Assembly (NCBI GenBank): GCA_016928955.1
Contig: JAFGJV010000029.1
Coordinates: 39,912-103,911 of the forward strand
Direction of reading: 5' to 3'
Length of the DNA: 64,000 nt
Source: Spirochaetales bacterium
GTDB lineage: Bacteria; Spirochaetota; Spirochaetia; Treponematales; UBA12059
This document shows positions 41,525 through 51,369 of this stretch, piece after piece; positions within the stretch are counted from its first letter, which is position 1; the number at the start of each line of letters is the position of its first letter. The translations under genes were made by a program, and so were the position numbers. The notes beneath the pieces were generated by a model, which saw only the letters and a program-made list of their open reading frames with translations, did no database searches and had not been told where the DNA came from.

Positions 41525-43924
41525 ATGGAACACAAAGACTACCGCCTTGCGGCCATCATGTACACGGATATCGTCGGCTTTTCCCGCATGATGGAGCGGG
41601 ACGAGGCGGGCACCCTCCAGCTGCTCCGCTACCACAACAAGCTGATTGAGGGCATAGCGGCCAAGCGCCACGGCACGGTCATCAAGACCATAGGCGACGC
41701 CTTCCTGATAGACTTCCGCAATACCGTGGAAGCCCTCCAGTGCGCCATGGAGGTGCAGGCGGAGCTGTACAAGCGCAACTCGGAGCCAGGAGCGTCGCCC
41801 CTCCTCCTGCGCATCGGCGTGCACCTTGGGGACATATATTTCTTTGAGGACGACGCTCTTGGCGACGGTATCAACATAGCCGCCCGCCTGCAGACCCTGT
41901 CCAGGCCCGGCTGTATATGTTTTTCCCAGGACGTGTACAACCAGGTGCTCAACAAGATCGACTTCCACGCCGAGAAGCTCGGCAAGGTGTCGCTCAAGAA
42001 CATCACCAAGGAAATTCACGCGTACGAAATAGCCAGTCCCAACGTACAGTTTGACCCCAAGCGCAACGACCCGCGGCCCGGGTTCGTGGTGGACAAGCAG
42101 GGCGACAAGCCCACATCCGGGGGCCAGAACGGCCCCGGACAGCCCATAGACCAGACGGCCGTCATGGCCGAGATCAAGAAAGCCGTCCTTGAGGACACGC
42201 GCAGGCTGGGCCGCCGTCCCACCGTGGACGAGACCATGGCGCTCCACGGCCAGCGCGGCATAGAGGCGCGGGAAGCCATAGCCGCCCTGGCCGAGCGGGG
42301 CCTGATCGTCAAGGGACCGGCGACCCAGGCGGCGCCGGCCAACGACGTGGCCTCGGAGATTGGCAAGGCCGTTGAGGGCATAGCCCGCGCCATCCAGACC
42401 CAGGTGAGCAACTGGCAGGAGGCTGGCCGGGTGACCCGCCAGGGCAAGGACGGTTCTCCCCGGCCCCAGGCGCCTTTCGGCCCCGACAGAGCCCAGCTCA
42501 GGGCTGATATCCGTGACACGCGGCGCAGCGCCGTGGACGAGAAACGGGCCCTGCGCGAAGAGCTCAAACGCCATGTCCGGGAAGTTGGCACCGGCAAGTG
42601 GGACGAGGAACTGAAGGACTCCGACCACTTCAAGCCGGGTCCCGAGGAACTGGAGACGGACTTTTCACGTTACCGGGACAAGGTGGAAGCCCGCTCGCGC
42701 GGCACCCTGGGCGGCTTCATAGGCAACCTGGTGTCCTTTCTGGGCGTCAACGCCCTGATATGGTATTTCTACCTCAACCACATGGGCGGGGCCGCTCCCA
42801 ACCTGGCTGCCGGCCTGCCAGGCGCCGTGACCGGCATGTGGCCCCTGGTGGTCACCCTGGGCTGGTTCACCGGCATTGTGGCCAACCTGTTCTCCCTGTT
42901 CAGGAGCAGATCCAAGATCCGCGAGCTGGATCGGATGCCGGACATGGAGCCGGAAGCCCTGGACGTGTACAAAAAACTCAACCGGGTCCGGGACAGCCTG
43001 GCGTCGCACGCGGCGTCCATCCTGTCCGTGCCCCTGCTCCTCTTTGGCATCAACCTGGCCTTTACGCCGGGCTTCTGGTGGGCGGCCATCGTGTCCGGCA
43101 TCATGGGGCTGAGCTTCATCGGCCACCTGGCGTCCTACCCGGTGACCAAGCGCGGCCTGGTCAAGAAATTCTTCAGCCTGATGGGCGTGTCGTCCTGGAA
43201 GGAGCTCTTTTCCTTCTCGTCGCGCCGCCGCAGGGAAGCTCCCATGCAGGGTCCGTACGCGTCGTTCTACCGGGAAGCGTCGGCAACCCGTGACGAGATA
43301 CTCAGAGGCCTCAAGGCGGACAAGGACCAGGCCAAGGAGTTCGGCCCGGACCTTGCGCCCGAGCTGGACCGCTACGTGGACCAGGTCAAGATGCTCACCC
43401 AGTCCCTGAACGAGGTCGACGCCATCGTCGCGTCCATACCCCTTTCGGACCTGGCCAAGGACAAGGCCGGCCTGGAAGCCAAGCTGTCAGCCTGCGCCAG
43501 CCCCACCCTCTGCACGGAATACAAGCGCTCCATAGACGAGATAGGCCGGCAGGAAAAGGCATGCCGGGACCTGGAAGACCAGCGCGAGGTCCTGAAGCTC
43601 AGGCTGTCGTCGTCGGTCAACTCGCTCAAGCAGCTGAAGATAGACATGGCCCGCATGAAGGCCCTGCCGACCAGCGCCGAGCACCAGGTGATAGAGGACA
43701 TACGCAAGCGCGCTTCGGAGATGGCCGGCTACCTGGACGACCTCAAGGCCGGCTACGACGAGAGCTTCCACGATCCCTACGCGGAGCTGGAAAAGCTGGT
43801 GGCCGACAACGAGGCCAAAAAACGCCTGGAAGGCGGGACCGCCGCGACGCCAGAGCCGCCCGCGCCTCCACCGCCAGAGCCGGACGCCGGAATTCCGGAG
43901 GGCGGAAGCGGAGACGGCCGTTGA
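41525..43924 (+). CDS. class III adenylate cyclase fused to membrane and coiled-coil modules
   Basis: A 799-residue protein. The catalytic domain is N-terminal (~1-180): metal aspartates are D15 in YTDIVGFS and the aspartate in KTIGDAFL; the lysine before that motif and the aspartate in LGDGINIAARL are the adenine-selecting pair; N and R in INIAARLQ stabilise the transition state. Thus cAMP is the likely product. Next come a linker (~180-380), two pairs of membrane helices resembling 2TM modules (~395-450 and ~490-540), and a cytoplasmic helical/coiled-coil C-terminus (~565-770) ending in a Pro-rich tail. A cyclase ahead of its membrane part is unusual, because sensors usually precede the cyclase. 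Confidence 0.87.
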   Translation: MEHKDYRLAAIMYTDIVGFSRMMERDEAGTLQLLRYHNKLIEGIAAKRHGTVIKTIGDAFLIDFRNTVEALQCAMEVQAELYKRNSEPGASPLLLRIGVHLGDIYFFEDDALGDGINIAARLQTLSRPGCICFSQDVYNQVLNKIDFHAEKLGKVSLKNITKEIHAYEIASPNVQFDPKRNDPRPGFVVDKQGDKPTSGGQNGPGQPIDQTAVMAEIKKAVLEDTRRLGRRPTVDETMALHGQRGIEAREAIAALAERGLIVKGPATQAAPANDVASEIGKAVEGIARAIQTQVSNWQEAGRVTRQGKDGSPRPQAPFGPDRAQLRADIRDTRRSAVDEKRALREELKRHVREVGTGKWDEELKDSDHFKPGPEELETDFSRYRDKVEARSRGTLGGFIGNLVSFLGVNALIWYFYLNHMGGAAPNLAAGLPGAVTGMWPLVVTLGWFTGIVANLFSLFRSRSKIRELDRMPDMEPEALDVYKKLNRVRDSLASHAASILSVPLLLFGINLAFTPGFWWAAIVSGIMGLSFIGHLASYPVTKRGLVKKFFSLMGVSSWKELFSFSSRRRREAPMQGPYASFYREASATRDEILRGLKADKDQAKEFGPDLAPELDRYVDQVKMLTQSLNEVDAIVASIPLSDLAKDKAGLEAKLSACASPTLCTEYKRSIDEIGRQEKACRDLEDQREVLKLRLSSSVNSLKQLKIDMARMKALPTSAEHQVIEDIRKRASEMAGYLDDLKAGYDESFHDPYAELEKLVADNEAKKRLEGGTAATPEPPAPPPPEPDAGIPEGGSGDGR

Positions 43925-43950
43925 CAGGGCCGGCGGCTTCGTTCTAGACT
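43921..43950 (+). promoter_or_regulatory. promoter of the tRNA-Arg gene
   Basis: TTGACA (43921-43926) overlaps the cyclase stop codon; 18-bp spacer; TAGACT (43945-43950). Confidence 0.6.
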
Positions 43951-43989
43951 CCAGCGGTCGCCGGAGCTCCCGGCGTCGCCAAAAAACCG

Positions 43990-44063
<74 letters not shown>

Positions 44064-44072
44064 GCAAGCACG

Positions 44073-44100
44073 CGGCCGCCCTCACCGGGGCGGCCGTTTT
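44073..44100 (+). terminator. terminator of the tRNA-Arg gene
   Basis: A 9-bp stem CGGCCGCCC/GGGCGGCCG (44073-44081 with 44088-44096) followed by TTTT. The last T overlaps the MATE stop codon on the other strand. Confidence 0.85.
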
Positions 44101-45476
44101 CATACCTCGTCGGGATCCAGGGCCTTCTTCCAGCGACCCGCCTTGAAATACAGCATGCCAGCCACGGCCGTGAGGAAATTGGACACGAACATGGCCAGCC
44201 ATATACTCATGGGCCCCAGGTCCGTGAGCCAGGCCAGGCCGTACGCAAGCGGCACGCGTATCACCCACAGGCGCACAACGGACAGCACCATGATCACCTT
44301 GGTGTCTCCCGCGCCCTGGAAGGTCCCGGTCAGGGCCATGTACAGGCCAAAAAGGAGGAGCGACGGGTTCACCACCTTGAACATGATGTCGCCCAGGCGT
44401 ATGGCCTCCGGATCGTTGACAAAAAGTCGCACCAGGTCCCCGCCGAAGAAGAAGGCCAGCACCAGAAGGGGAAGCTCGAAGAGGACGATCAGGCTCAGCG
44501 CCGACTTGACCGTGCGGCTGACGGCCGCGTGGTCGCGCGAGCCCATGGCCTTGCCCACCAGGCTGGTGGTGGCCTGGGCCAGGCCGTGGGTCGGTATGTC
44601 GAAGAGGTGCATGATGCGGTTGCCCACGCCAAAGGCCGCAACCGTGGCCGTGCCAAAGCTGTTGACCACGCCCTGGATGACCGTAAAGCCAAAGGCGGAT
44701 ACGCCCTGTCCCAGGCTGGACGGAAGCCCTATCCGCAGAAGGAGGCCCCAGGCGGCGGGTTCTGGCTTCATGGCGCTGCGCCTGAGCTTGAGGCCGTCGC
44801 GGCCGCGTATGAGCACGGCCAGGGACAGCGCGGCGCCCACGGCCTGGGACAGCACGGTGGCCAGGGCTGCTCCCGCCACCCCGAAAGCAGGCACGGGGCC
44901 AAGCCCAAAAATCAGGATGGGATCCAGGAGCACGTTGACGGCCACCGCCATCAGGTGGACCCTGAGCGGGGTCATGGTCTTGCCTATGGCCGTGAACGAC
45001 GACTGGAGCACGAAATACGCGAACATGAAGGGGACGCCCGTAAACACGATACGCATGTACGTCAGGGCGTGTCCGTATATGTCCTCAGGCGTGGCCAGGA
45101 GCCGCAGGATGGGCCCGGCCAGGAGCACGCCTATGGCGACCAGGGCCAAGGACGCAACCGCCAGGAGGGAAGCCAGCTGGTTCATGTAATGGTTCATGCG
45201 CGCGGGGTCGCCCTTGCCCCTGGACTGGGCTATCAGCGTGGTGCCCGCCCCGGACAGCCCCGAACCGAAGACAATAAGGAAGAAAACGATATTAAACGAT
45301 ATAGACGGCGCGCCCACCTCAGCGGTGCCCAGTTTGCCCAGAAAGAACGCGTCCGTCAGGTTGTACAGGGTTTCGATTATGGACCCGCCCATCATGGGCA
45401 GGGCTATGCGCATCAGGGTACGGGCCTCGGGCAGGCGTCCCGCGCGCGGTGCTAAGGTACCGGCGTGTGTATCCAT
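44100..45476 (-). CDS. MATE family multidrug/Na+ antiporter
   Basis: A 458-residue protein with about 12 helices in two homologous halves. Family features include LPMMGGSIIETLYNLTDAFFLG, the half-repeat LPSSLGQGVSAFGFTVIQGVVN and GNRIMHLFDIPTHGLAQA. It exports drugs or metabolites in exchange for Na+ or H+. ATG 45476 is chosen because TACAAT ends six bases upstream and no Shine-Dalgarno supports a longer form. It is divergent from the symporter gene, with the two -35 boxes ten bases apart. Confidence 0.93.
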   Translation of the reverse strand: MDTHAGTLAPRAGRLPEARTLMRIALPMMGGSIIETLYNLTDAFFLGKLGTAEVGAPSISFNIVFFLIVFGSGLSGAGTTLIAQSRGKGDPARMNHYMNQLASLLAVASLALVAIGVLLAGPILRLLATPEDIYGHALTYMRIVFTGVPFMFAYFVLQSSFTAIGKTMTPLRVHLMAVAVNVLLDPILIFGLGPVPAFGVAGAALATVLSQAVGAALSLAVLIRGRDGLKLRRSAMKPEPAAWGLLLRIGLPSSLGQGVSAFGFTVIQGVVNSFGTATVAAFGVGNRIMHLFDIPTHGLAQATTSLVGKAMGSRDHAAVSRTVKSALSLIVLFELPLLVLAFFFGGDLVRLFVNDPEAIRLGDIMFKVVNPSLLLFGLYMALTGTFQGAGDTKVIMVLSVVRLWVIRVPLAYGLAWLTDLGPMSIWLAMFVSNFLTAVAGMLYFKAGRWKKALDPDEV

Positions 45477-45482
45477 TGAGCC

Positions 45483-45511
45483 ATTGTACCGGCGGGCAGG
45501 GCGCCGCACAA
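45483..45511 (-). promoter_or_regulatory. leaderless promoter of the MATE gene
   Basis: TTGTGC (45506-45511), 17-bp spacer, TACAAT (45483-45488), six bases, ATG. Confidence 0.6.
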
Positions 45512-45521
45512 GCGGCTCGGC

Positions 45522-45550
45522 TTGACCTGGGCACGGACGCGGGGTATGCT
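45522..45550 (+). promoter_or_regulatory. leaderless promoter of the dicarboxylate symporter gene
   Basis: TTGACC (45522-45527), 17-bp spacer, TATGCT (45545-45550), six bases, ATG 45557. No Shine-Dalgarno. Confidence 0.65.
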
Positions 45551-45556
45551 CCGCCC

Positions 45557-46777
45557 ATGAAAATCTGGCTGAAGTACCTTATAGCCCTTGCGTTAGGCTC
45601 GGTCCTTGCCCTGGTGGCACCCGTAGGCGGCTCCTTTGTGCAGGCCCTGGTGGACGTGGCACGGAACCTGGCCACCTACATCATCATGCCCCTGTTTTTC
45701 TTTTCCATACCCATGGCCGCCCACGAGCTCCACGAGGACAAAAAACTCCTGCGGGTCACGGCCAGGACCGCGGGTTACGCCCTGGCGGCCGTGGTCGGCC
45801 TGTCCCTGCTCGGCGTGCTCGGCGCCTTTGCCCTGGGCCCAAAACCTATACCCTTAAGCGGCGACACCACCCCTCTTGCCGCCACCCTGCCGGGCTTTGG
45901 CGCCCTGCTGACCGACCTGTTCCCCGCCGACGCCCTGAGCATCCTGGCGGGCGGCTTTAAGCTGATGCCCCTGGCCATTTTTGGCCTGGTTCTGGGACTG
46001 GCCTTCTCCTATGACCGCTCGGTGACCAAGCCCGTGGTCGGCTTCTTTGACGCCGCGTCCAGGCTCCTGTGGCAGATCAACAGTTTCATGGTGGAAATCT
46101 ACCCCCTGTTCCTGATCGTGCTGTCCATGGCCAGCCTGTCGTCGGTAATAGCGTCGCCCCGGATGGGCAGTTACCTGAACCTGATCCTGGTGGTGTCGGT
46201 AGAAGCGGTGGTCGCCATTTTTGGCATTCTGCCCCTGGTCATGTTCCTCTTGGACCGCTCGTCCAAGCCCTACCGCGCTCTCTACGGCCTTCTCGGGCCG
46301 GCGTTGCTCGGCTTGGCCGGAGGGGGCGGAGCCCTGCCCGTTGGCGCCCTGACCCGCCACGTCAAGGAGAACCTCGGCGTCAGGCGGCGAGCCGGGGCCG
46401 TGTCCCTGCCCCTGGCCCTGTTCTTTGGCCGGGCGGGCAGCGCCATGGTAACGGCCACGGCCTTCTATGTGGTGCTCAGCTCGTACTCGTACCTGGGTTT
46501 TGACGCGGGTACCGTCTTCTGGATGCTGCTCATGGTGCCCGTGTCGGCCATACTCCTTGGCGCCGTGCCGGCGTCCGGGCCCGTGGCCGCCCTGCTCTTT
46601 CTGTCCGCGGCGTACGGCGGAGGCTTTGAGTCCGGGTACCTGATCATGGTGCCGGCGGCCGTGCCGCTGATGGCCGTGGGGAGCGTGGTCGACGCGATAG
46701 TGGCCGGGTTCATCACCCGCCTGGCGGCGGCCAAGGAAGGATACGCGGCAGACAAGCCGGCGCGGCATTTCATCTGA
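45557..46777 (+). CDS. dicarboxylate/amino acid:cation symporter (SLC1/DAACS family)
   Basis: A 406-residue membrane protein of the Na+/H+-glutamate symporter fold. Helix 1 begins WLKYLIALALGSVLAL, the first part of the scaffold has IIMPLFFFSIPMAAHEL, and the second half has GSAMVTATAFYVVLSS (HP2-like region) and VPASGPVAALLFLSAAYGGG. The canonical NMDGT motif is not evident, so substrate use may differ from GltP. The gene precedes the EIIA gene on the same strand. Confidence 0.82.
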   Translation: MKIWLKYLIALALGSVLALVAPVGGSFVQALVDVARNLATYIIMPLFFFSIPMAAHELHEDKKLLRVTARTAGYALAAVVGLSLLGVLGAFALGPKPIPLSGDTTPLAATLPGFGALLTDLFPADALSILAGGFKLMPLAIFGLVLGLAFSYDRSVTKPVVGFFDAASRLLWQINSFMVEIYPLFLIVLSMASLSSVIASPRMGSYLNLILVVSVEAVVAIFGILPLVMFLLDRSSKPYRALYGLLGPALLGLAGGGGALPVGALTRHVKENLGVRRRAGAVSLPLALFFGRAGSAMVTATAFYVVLSSYSYLGFDAGTVFWMLLMVPVSAILLGAVPASGPVAALLFLSAAYGGGFESGYLIMVPAAVPLMAVGSVVDAIVAGFITRLAAAKEGYAADKPARHFI

Positions 46778-46795
46778 GCGGCTGCCACGCTTTGA

Positions 46796-46824
46796 TTGAC
46801 TTTTGCGCCGGGCGGCCCTAGAAT
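46796..46824 (+). promoter_or_regulatory. leaderless promoter of the EIIA gene
   Basis: TTGACT (46796-46801), 17-bp spacer, TAGAAT (46819-46824), then seven bases and ATG 46832. No ribosome binding site is present. Confidence 0.65.
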
Positions 46825-46831
46825 CGCCCCC

Positions 46832-47278
46832 ATGAACCTGCAATTCGCGCTGTCTGAAAAAACGGCGGCCGTCGGCATGGCTGCGGCCGACAAGGATGCC
46901 GTCATAGACGGGCTCATCGATATACTGGACAGGGCGGGCCTTCTGAAGGACCGCGCCGCGGCCCGGGCCGCCGTGCTCGAGCGGGAAGCCAAGATGTCCA
47001 CGGGCATCAAGAACGGCATAGCCATACCGCACGGCAAAACGGCGGCCGTGGACTCCCTGGTCGCCTGCGTGGCCGTGACCAGGGACCCCGTGGATTTTAA
47101 CGCCCTTGACGGCCAACCCAGCCGCATCTTCATCATGACCCTGTCTCCGCCGGATAAGGTCGGGCCCCACCTGCAGTTCCTTGCCGAGGTCAGCCAGCTG
47201 TTCAAGGACCCCACCAAGCGCACGGCCATACTGAAGGCCCAGACGGCCGCTGAGCTTGCCTCCCTGGTCCAGGGCTGA
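46832..47278 (+). CDS. PTS EIIA domain protein (PtsN-like)
   Basis: A 148-residue single-domain EIIA of the fructose/Ntr class, with the phospho-histidine in NGIAIPHGKT and downstream SRIFIMTLSPPDKVGPHLQFLAEVSQLF. Stand-alone forms act as regulators of transport and metabolism rather than in sugar uptake. It has its own promoter, so it is not simply read with the symporter. It is a paralogue of the HTH-EIIA protein at 36750. Confidence 0.9.
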   Translation: MNLQFALSEKTAAVGMAAADKDAVIDGLIDILDRAGLLKDRAAARAAVLEREAKMSTGIKNGIAIPHGKTAAVDSLVACVAVTRDPVDFNALDGQPSRIFIMTLSPPDKVGPHLQFLAEVSQLFKDPTKRTAILKAQTAAELASLVQG

Positions 47279-47292
47279 CGCCAGACGCGCGC

Positions 47293-47337
47293 AAAAAAAA
47301 CGGCCGCCTGCGTCCCAAGGACACGAGCGGCCGTTTT
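47293..47337. terminator. bidirectional terminator between EIIA and groES
   Basis: ACGGCCGC/GCGGCCGT arms (47300-47307 and 47327-47334) flanked by an A8 run on the left and a T run on the right, with an inner CGTCC/GGACACG stem. It should work for both convergent genes. Confidence 0.85.
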
Positions 47338-47357
47338 ACCTACCAGGAGATCCGGGC

Positions 47358-47624
47358 TTACTCGATCACCGCCAGGATGTCGGACATCTTGACGATCAGG
47401 TGCTCGGCCCCGTCGATCTTAACCTGGGTACCGGCGTACTTGTCGTACATCACCTTGTCGTTCTTCTTGACCTTGATCACGTCTGTGTCGGTGCCGATGG
47501 CAACGACGACGCCGGTCTGGGTCTTTTCCTGGGCGGTCTGCGGGATGATGATGCCGCCGGCGCTCTTGGTGTCGCTTTCCTGTACTTTGATAAGGACGCG
47601 GTCTCCCAACGGACTGAGCTTCAT
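47358..47624 (-). CDS. groES: co-chaperonin GroES
   Basis: An 88-residue GroES: LSPLGDRVLIKVQESDTKSAGGIIIPQTA includes the mobile loop, and YAGTQVKIDGAEHLIVKMSDILAV the C-terminal strand. GGAGGAA precedes the start. No groEL is adjacent, and no CIRCE inverted repeat (TTAGCACTC type) is visible upstream. Confidence 0.97.
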   Translation of the reverse strand: MKLSPLGDRVLIKVQESDTKSAGGIIIPQTAQEKTQTGVVVAIGTDTDVIKVKKNDKVMYDKYAGTQVKIDGAEHLIVKMSDILAVIE

Positions 47625-47789
47625 GCGTATTCCTCCTAAGGCGTGTGTGAGAGGTTGCGGGTTGCGGGTTGGAATGTACTAAAGGCAGGCCCACAGGGTC
47701 AAGGACGAACGCGCACTGGCCGAGCGGCCCCGGTTTTCGTACATTTACCGGGAACGCGGCCGATCGCGGCCAAGCACCCGGAGGATACG

Positions 47790-49694
47790 ATGGCGAGAAA
47801 GAGCGATGACTGGAAGACGGGAAAACTGCCCAAAGCCCCGGGAGACGGCCCCGTGCCGCCGCCGAACGGCTGGAGGTTCTCCCTTGGCTACGCCCTTGCG
47901 GCCATCGTCCTCATCAGCGTGTTCAACTGGCTGATCGTGTCCGCGGACAGTTCCGTGGTTCCCTACAGCCGCTTCAAGGAACTCATACGCACGGACGTGA
48001 TCGTGCGCATAGAGCTGGGCGCCAATTACTATACCGGCCACACCACACCCAAGCCGGCGCCAAGTCAGTCCCTGATCACCAGGCGGGAAGAATCCGCGGA
48101 TCTGGTGTACAAGACGGTTCCCGTGTACGACCCGGCCTTTACCGCCCTTCTGGACGAAAAAGGCGTGGACTACGAGGCCCTTCCCCAGGAAGGCAACGCC
48201 GTACTCAGCTTTGTCATGAGCTGGCTCCTGCCCATAGGCCTTCTGTTCTTCCTCATGCGCGGTCTCCAGAAGCGCATGAGCGGGCTCGGGTCCAACGTCC
48301 TGTCCATAGGCCAGAACAAGGCGACCATCGTGGCCGAGGGCGACGTCAAGACGCGTTTTGCCGACGTGGCAGGCGTTGACGAGGCCAAGGAGGAGCTGGT
48401 CGAGGTGGTCGATTTTCTCAAGAACCCGACCAAGTACACGGAAATAGGCGGCAAGATACCCAAGGGCGTCCTTATTGTGGGAGCTCCGGGCACGGGCAAG
48501 ACCCTGCTGGCCAGGGCCGTCGCGGGAGAGGCGGGGGTGCCCTTCTTCCGCATGAGCGGCGCCGATTTTGTGGAAATGTTCGTGGGCGTGGGGGCGGCCC
48601 GGGTGCGCGACCTCTTTAAGCAGGCCCGGGAGAAGGCGCCGTGCATCATATTCATAGACGAGCTGGACGCCATAGGCAAAAGCCGGCTTTCAGGCGTGGT
48701 CGGCGGCAACGACGAGAGGGAGCAGACCCTCAACCAGCTGCTGGTGGAGATGGACGGCTTTGACGCAACCAGCGGCCTCATCATCCTGGCCGCCACCAAC
48801 CGTCCGGACGTGCTGGATCCCGCCCTGATGCGGCCGGGCCGCTTTGACCGGCAGGTGGCAGTGGACAGACCGGACCTGGAGGGTCGCAAGGCCATCCTGT
48901 CCATACACTCAAAAAGCGTCAAGCTGGACGCCGGCGTGGACATCACCAAGGTGGCCCGCTCCACGCCCGGTTTTGTGGGCGCCGACCTGGCCAATGTGGT
49001 CAACGAGTCAGCCCTCCTGGCGGTGCGCGCCGGCCGCAAGCGCGTCCACCAGGAGGATTTTGAGCGCGCCATAGAGAAAATCATGACCGGCTTGGAGAAA
49101 AAAAGCCGGGTAATGAACCAGGACGAGCGGAAGCTTATAGCGTTCCACGAGGCGGGGCACGCCCTGACCGCCGCCTTTACGCCGGGCGCCGATCCCGTGC
49201 AGAAGGTCACCATAGTGCCGCGCGGACTCGGCGCCCTGGGCTTTACCCTCCAGGTGCCCGTGGAGGACCGCTACGTGGTGACGGAGGACAAGCTCCTGGG
49301 CGAGATAGACGTACTCCTGGGCGGCAGGGCGGCAGAAGACCTGGTGTTCGGGCGCGTGTCCACGGGAGCGGCCAACGACATCACGCGCGCCACGGACATA
49401 GCCAGGCGCATGATCACCGACTATGGCATGTCCGAGCGCTTCAAGAACGTGGCCTTGACCCGGCGCGGCGCGGGTTTCTTGGGCCCCCAGGCCGAACCCG
49501 TTATGACCCGCGAATACAGCGAGGACACCCAGCGTTATATAGACGAGACCGTTGCCTCGGTCATAGCAGAACGCTACGAGCGCTCCAAGGCGGTGCTGAC
49601 GGGACGGCGTGAGACCCTGGACCGCCTGGCAGCCGAGCTCCTGGAAAAGGAGACCATAGACGAGGCGCGGTTCAAGGAGCTGGCGGGACTATAA
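47790..49694 (+). CDS. ftsH: ATP-dependent zinc metalloprotease FtsH
   Basis: A 634-residue membrane AAA+ protease that degrades misfolded membrane proteins and tmRNA-tagged chains. Two membrane helices (~30-50 and ~135-155) flank an extracytoplasmic domain. The ATPase has Walker A GAPGTGKT, Walker [13 protein letters not shown], the pore loop [13 protein letters not shown] and the second region of homology [16 protein letters not shown]. The zinc site is HEAGH, with the third ligand in the [13 protein letters not shown] region. GGAGG precedes the start. Confidence 0.97.
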   Translation: MARKSDDWKTGKLPKAPGDGPVPPPNGWRFSLGYALAAIVLISVFNWLIVSADSSVVPYSRFKELIRTDVIVRIELGANYYTGHTTPKPAPSQSLITRREESADLVYKTVPVYDPAFTALLDEKGVDYEALPQEGNAVLSFVMSWLLPIGLLFFLMRGLQKRMSGLGSNVLSIGQNKATIVAEGDVKTRFADVAGVDEAKEELVEVVDFLKNPTKYTEIGGKIPKGVLIVGAPGTGKTLLARAVAGEAGVPFFRMSGADFVEMFVGVGAARVRDLFKQAREKAPCIIFIDELDAIGKSRLSGVVGGNDEREQTLNQLLVEMDGFDATSGLIILAATNRPDVLDPALMRPGRFDRQVAVDRPDLEGRKAILSIHSKSVKLDAGVDITKVARSTPGFVGADLANVVNESALLAVRAGRKRVHQEDFERAIEKIMTGLEKKSRVMNQDERKLIAFHEAGHALTAAFTPGADPVQKVTIVPRGLGALGFTLQVPVEDRYVVTEDKLLGEIDVLLGGRAAEDLVFGRVSTGAANDITRATDIARRMITDYGMSERFKNVALTRRGAGFLGPQAEPVMTREYSEDTQRYIDETVASVIAERYERSKAVLTGRRETLDRLAAELLEKETIDEARFKELAGL

Positions 49695-49767
49695 GCGAAT
49701 AGCGCTAGACAGCACAACACACTTTACGATACAGTTCGGGAGCAGTAGATTTACCCGGAGGACTATC

Positions 49768-51123
49768 ATGCTTCCAACCCTTCTTCTGATTTTGTATGGC
49801 GTGGTGCTCTTGGGCATAGCCCTGGCAAGCCTCAAGTACAACACGTCCATGGAAAACTACCTGGTCGCGGGACGCTCGCAGCGCAAGCTCCTGGTCACGG
49901 CGTCCATGCTGGCGTCGACCATAGGCGGCGGCATCACCATAGGCACGGTCACCAAGACCTGGACCATGGGCTTTCCCGCCTTCTGGTTCGTGGCCGCGGG
50001 CGGCCTTGCCCACTTCCTGCAGGGCGCCCTATTGTCCCGCCGCGTGCGCGAGACTGAGGCCCTGACCCTGCCTGACATGGCCGTCAAGCTCAGCGGCCCG
50101 GCCCTGGGCACGGCCGCCAGCGTCATCATCATGATCACCTGGGTGGGCATAGCCACCAGCCAGTTCGTGGCCGTGGCCAAAGTGGTAAGCGCCATCACGG
50201 GCCTGGCCCACCAGCCAGCCGTCATAGCGGCCGCCGGCTTCCTGATAGCCTACACGCTGATAGGCGGCCAGAAATCAGTGCTCCGGACGGACCTGTTCCA
50301 GTTCGGGATCCTGGCCGTATCCCTGTTGGGCGCCCTAGCCTGGCTGTACCTGGGCAAGCCACCCGCGGCCGGTAGCGTCGCCATAGAGCTGTTCAACAAG
50401 TCTTTTGGGGTTTTGGACCTGGTCTACTACGTGGTCGTGATGGGCGGTTCGTATTTCATCTGTCCCATGATGTTCGGGCGGCTTTTGTCCGCCGACAGCC
50501 CGGCCAACGCTCGCAAGAGTTCCTTCATGTCCGGCGCCGGCATGCTGCTTTTCGCCTTTGCCATCACCTTCATCGGCCTGTGGGCCAAGGCCAGCCTGGG
50601 CGCGGCCGAGTTGGGCGCGGCCGACCCGCTCAACTACCTTGCCCGCTCGGTATTGCCGCCCGTTCTCGGCACAGTCCTGATCTTCGGCCTCTTGGCCGCC
50701 ATCCTGTCCACGGCAGACACGGTGCTCCTTACCGCCGCCGGCGTCCTGGAAAACGACCTCATCAAGCGGAAAAGCGTGGGCGGCGTCCGCCTGTGGGTGG
50801 TGGTCATAGGCATCATAGGTACCGTCATTGCCCTCTTCCAGACGGACATCATCGGCATCCTCATGAAAACCTACAACGGCTACACGGCTGGCATCGTGCC
50901 GGTTTTGTTCGTGGCGATCATGTACAAGGACAAGCGGCGCCTGAGCCCTGCCTGGGGCCTGGCCGCCGTGCTGGTGGGTTACGCCCTGGGCACGGCCGGC
51001 AGCTTTGCACCGGCTGCCTCCGCGTGGGCCAAGCTGCTTCCCCTTCTGGGCCTGATCATGTCCGGCGGCCTGGCCTTGGCGGGCGTGTACGTCAAGCGGC
51101 CAAGCGTCGATCAGGCGGCCTAG
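49768..51123 (+). CDS. sodium:solute symporter (SSF family)
   Basis: A 451-residue protein with about 12-13 helices. SSF features are YLVAGRSQRKLLVTASMLASTIGGG near the N-terminus, TWVGIATSQFVAVAKVVSAITG, AYTLIGGQKSVLRTDLFQF and LLAAILSTADTVLLTAAGVLENDL. It imports a solute such as an organic acid, amino acid or sugar with Na+. GGAGGA precedes the start. It follows ftsH after 73 bases but has its own terminator. Confidence 0.92.
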   Translation: MLPTLLLILYGVVLLGIALASLKYNTSMENYLVAGRSQRKLLVTASMLASTIGGGITIGTVTKTWTMGFPAFWFVAAGGLAHFLQGALLSRRVRETEALTLPDMAVKLSGPALGTAASVIIMITWVGIATSQFVAVAKVVSAITGLAHQPAVIAAAGFLIAYTLIGGQKSVLRTDLFQFGILAVSLLGALAWLYLGKPPAAGSVAIELFNKSFGVLDLVYYVVVMGGSYFICPMMFGRLLSADSPANARKSSFMSGAGMLLFAFAITFIGLWAKASLGAAELGAADPLNYLARSVLPPVLGTVLIFGLLAAILSTADTVLLTAAGVLENDLIKRKSVGGVRLWVVVIGIIGTVIALFQTDIIGILMKTYNGYTAGIVPVLFVAIMYKDKRRLSPAWGLAAVLVGYALGTAGSFAPAASAWAKLLPLLGLIMSGGLALAGVYVKRPSVDQAA

Positions 51124-51181
51124 CAGTCCTGCTAGACCTGGCCAGCGTGCGCTTCTATCTGCGCTGAGGAAAACGACCATG

Positions 51182-51216
51182 CCCCCGTGTCGCGTCCGCG
51201 CGCCGCGGGGGTTTTT
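51182..51216 (+). terminator. terminator of the solute symporter gene
   Basis: CCCCCG pairs with CGGGGG (51182-51187 with 51206-51211), followed by five T residues. The stretch from here to 51360 holds no gene. Confidence 0.7.
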
Positions 51217-51369
51217 GTTGAGTATCTGGAGTAAAAAAAGCCACCAGTTTTGTGCAACCGGTAGCGCGTCGCCTGATCAAACAGTGCGGGCCACGATCCG
51301 CGGCCACCATCATCCCTAAGGGCCCGTGGATCGTCAGGCTGTGTCCATCGTCGACTTTAACTCGACGTA

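Noticed and set aside
47625..47789. CIRCE/HrcA operator expected before groES
   Set aside because: No TTAGCACTC-N9-GAGTGCTAA-like repeat is present; only a short GTTGCGG direct repeat.
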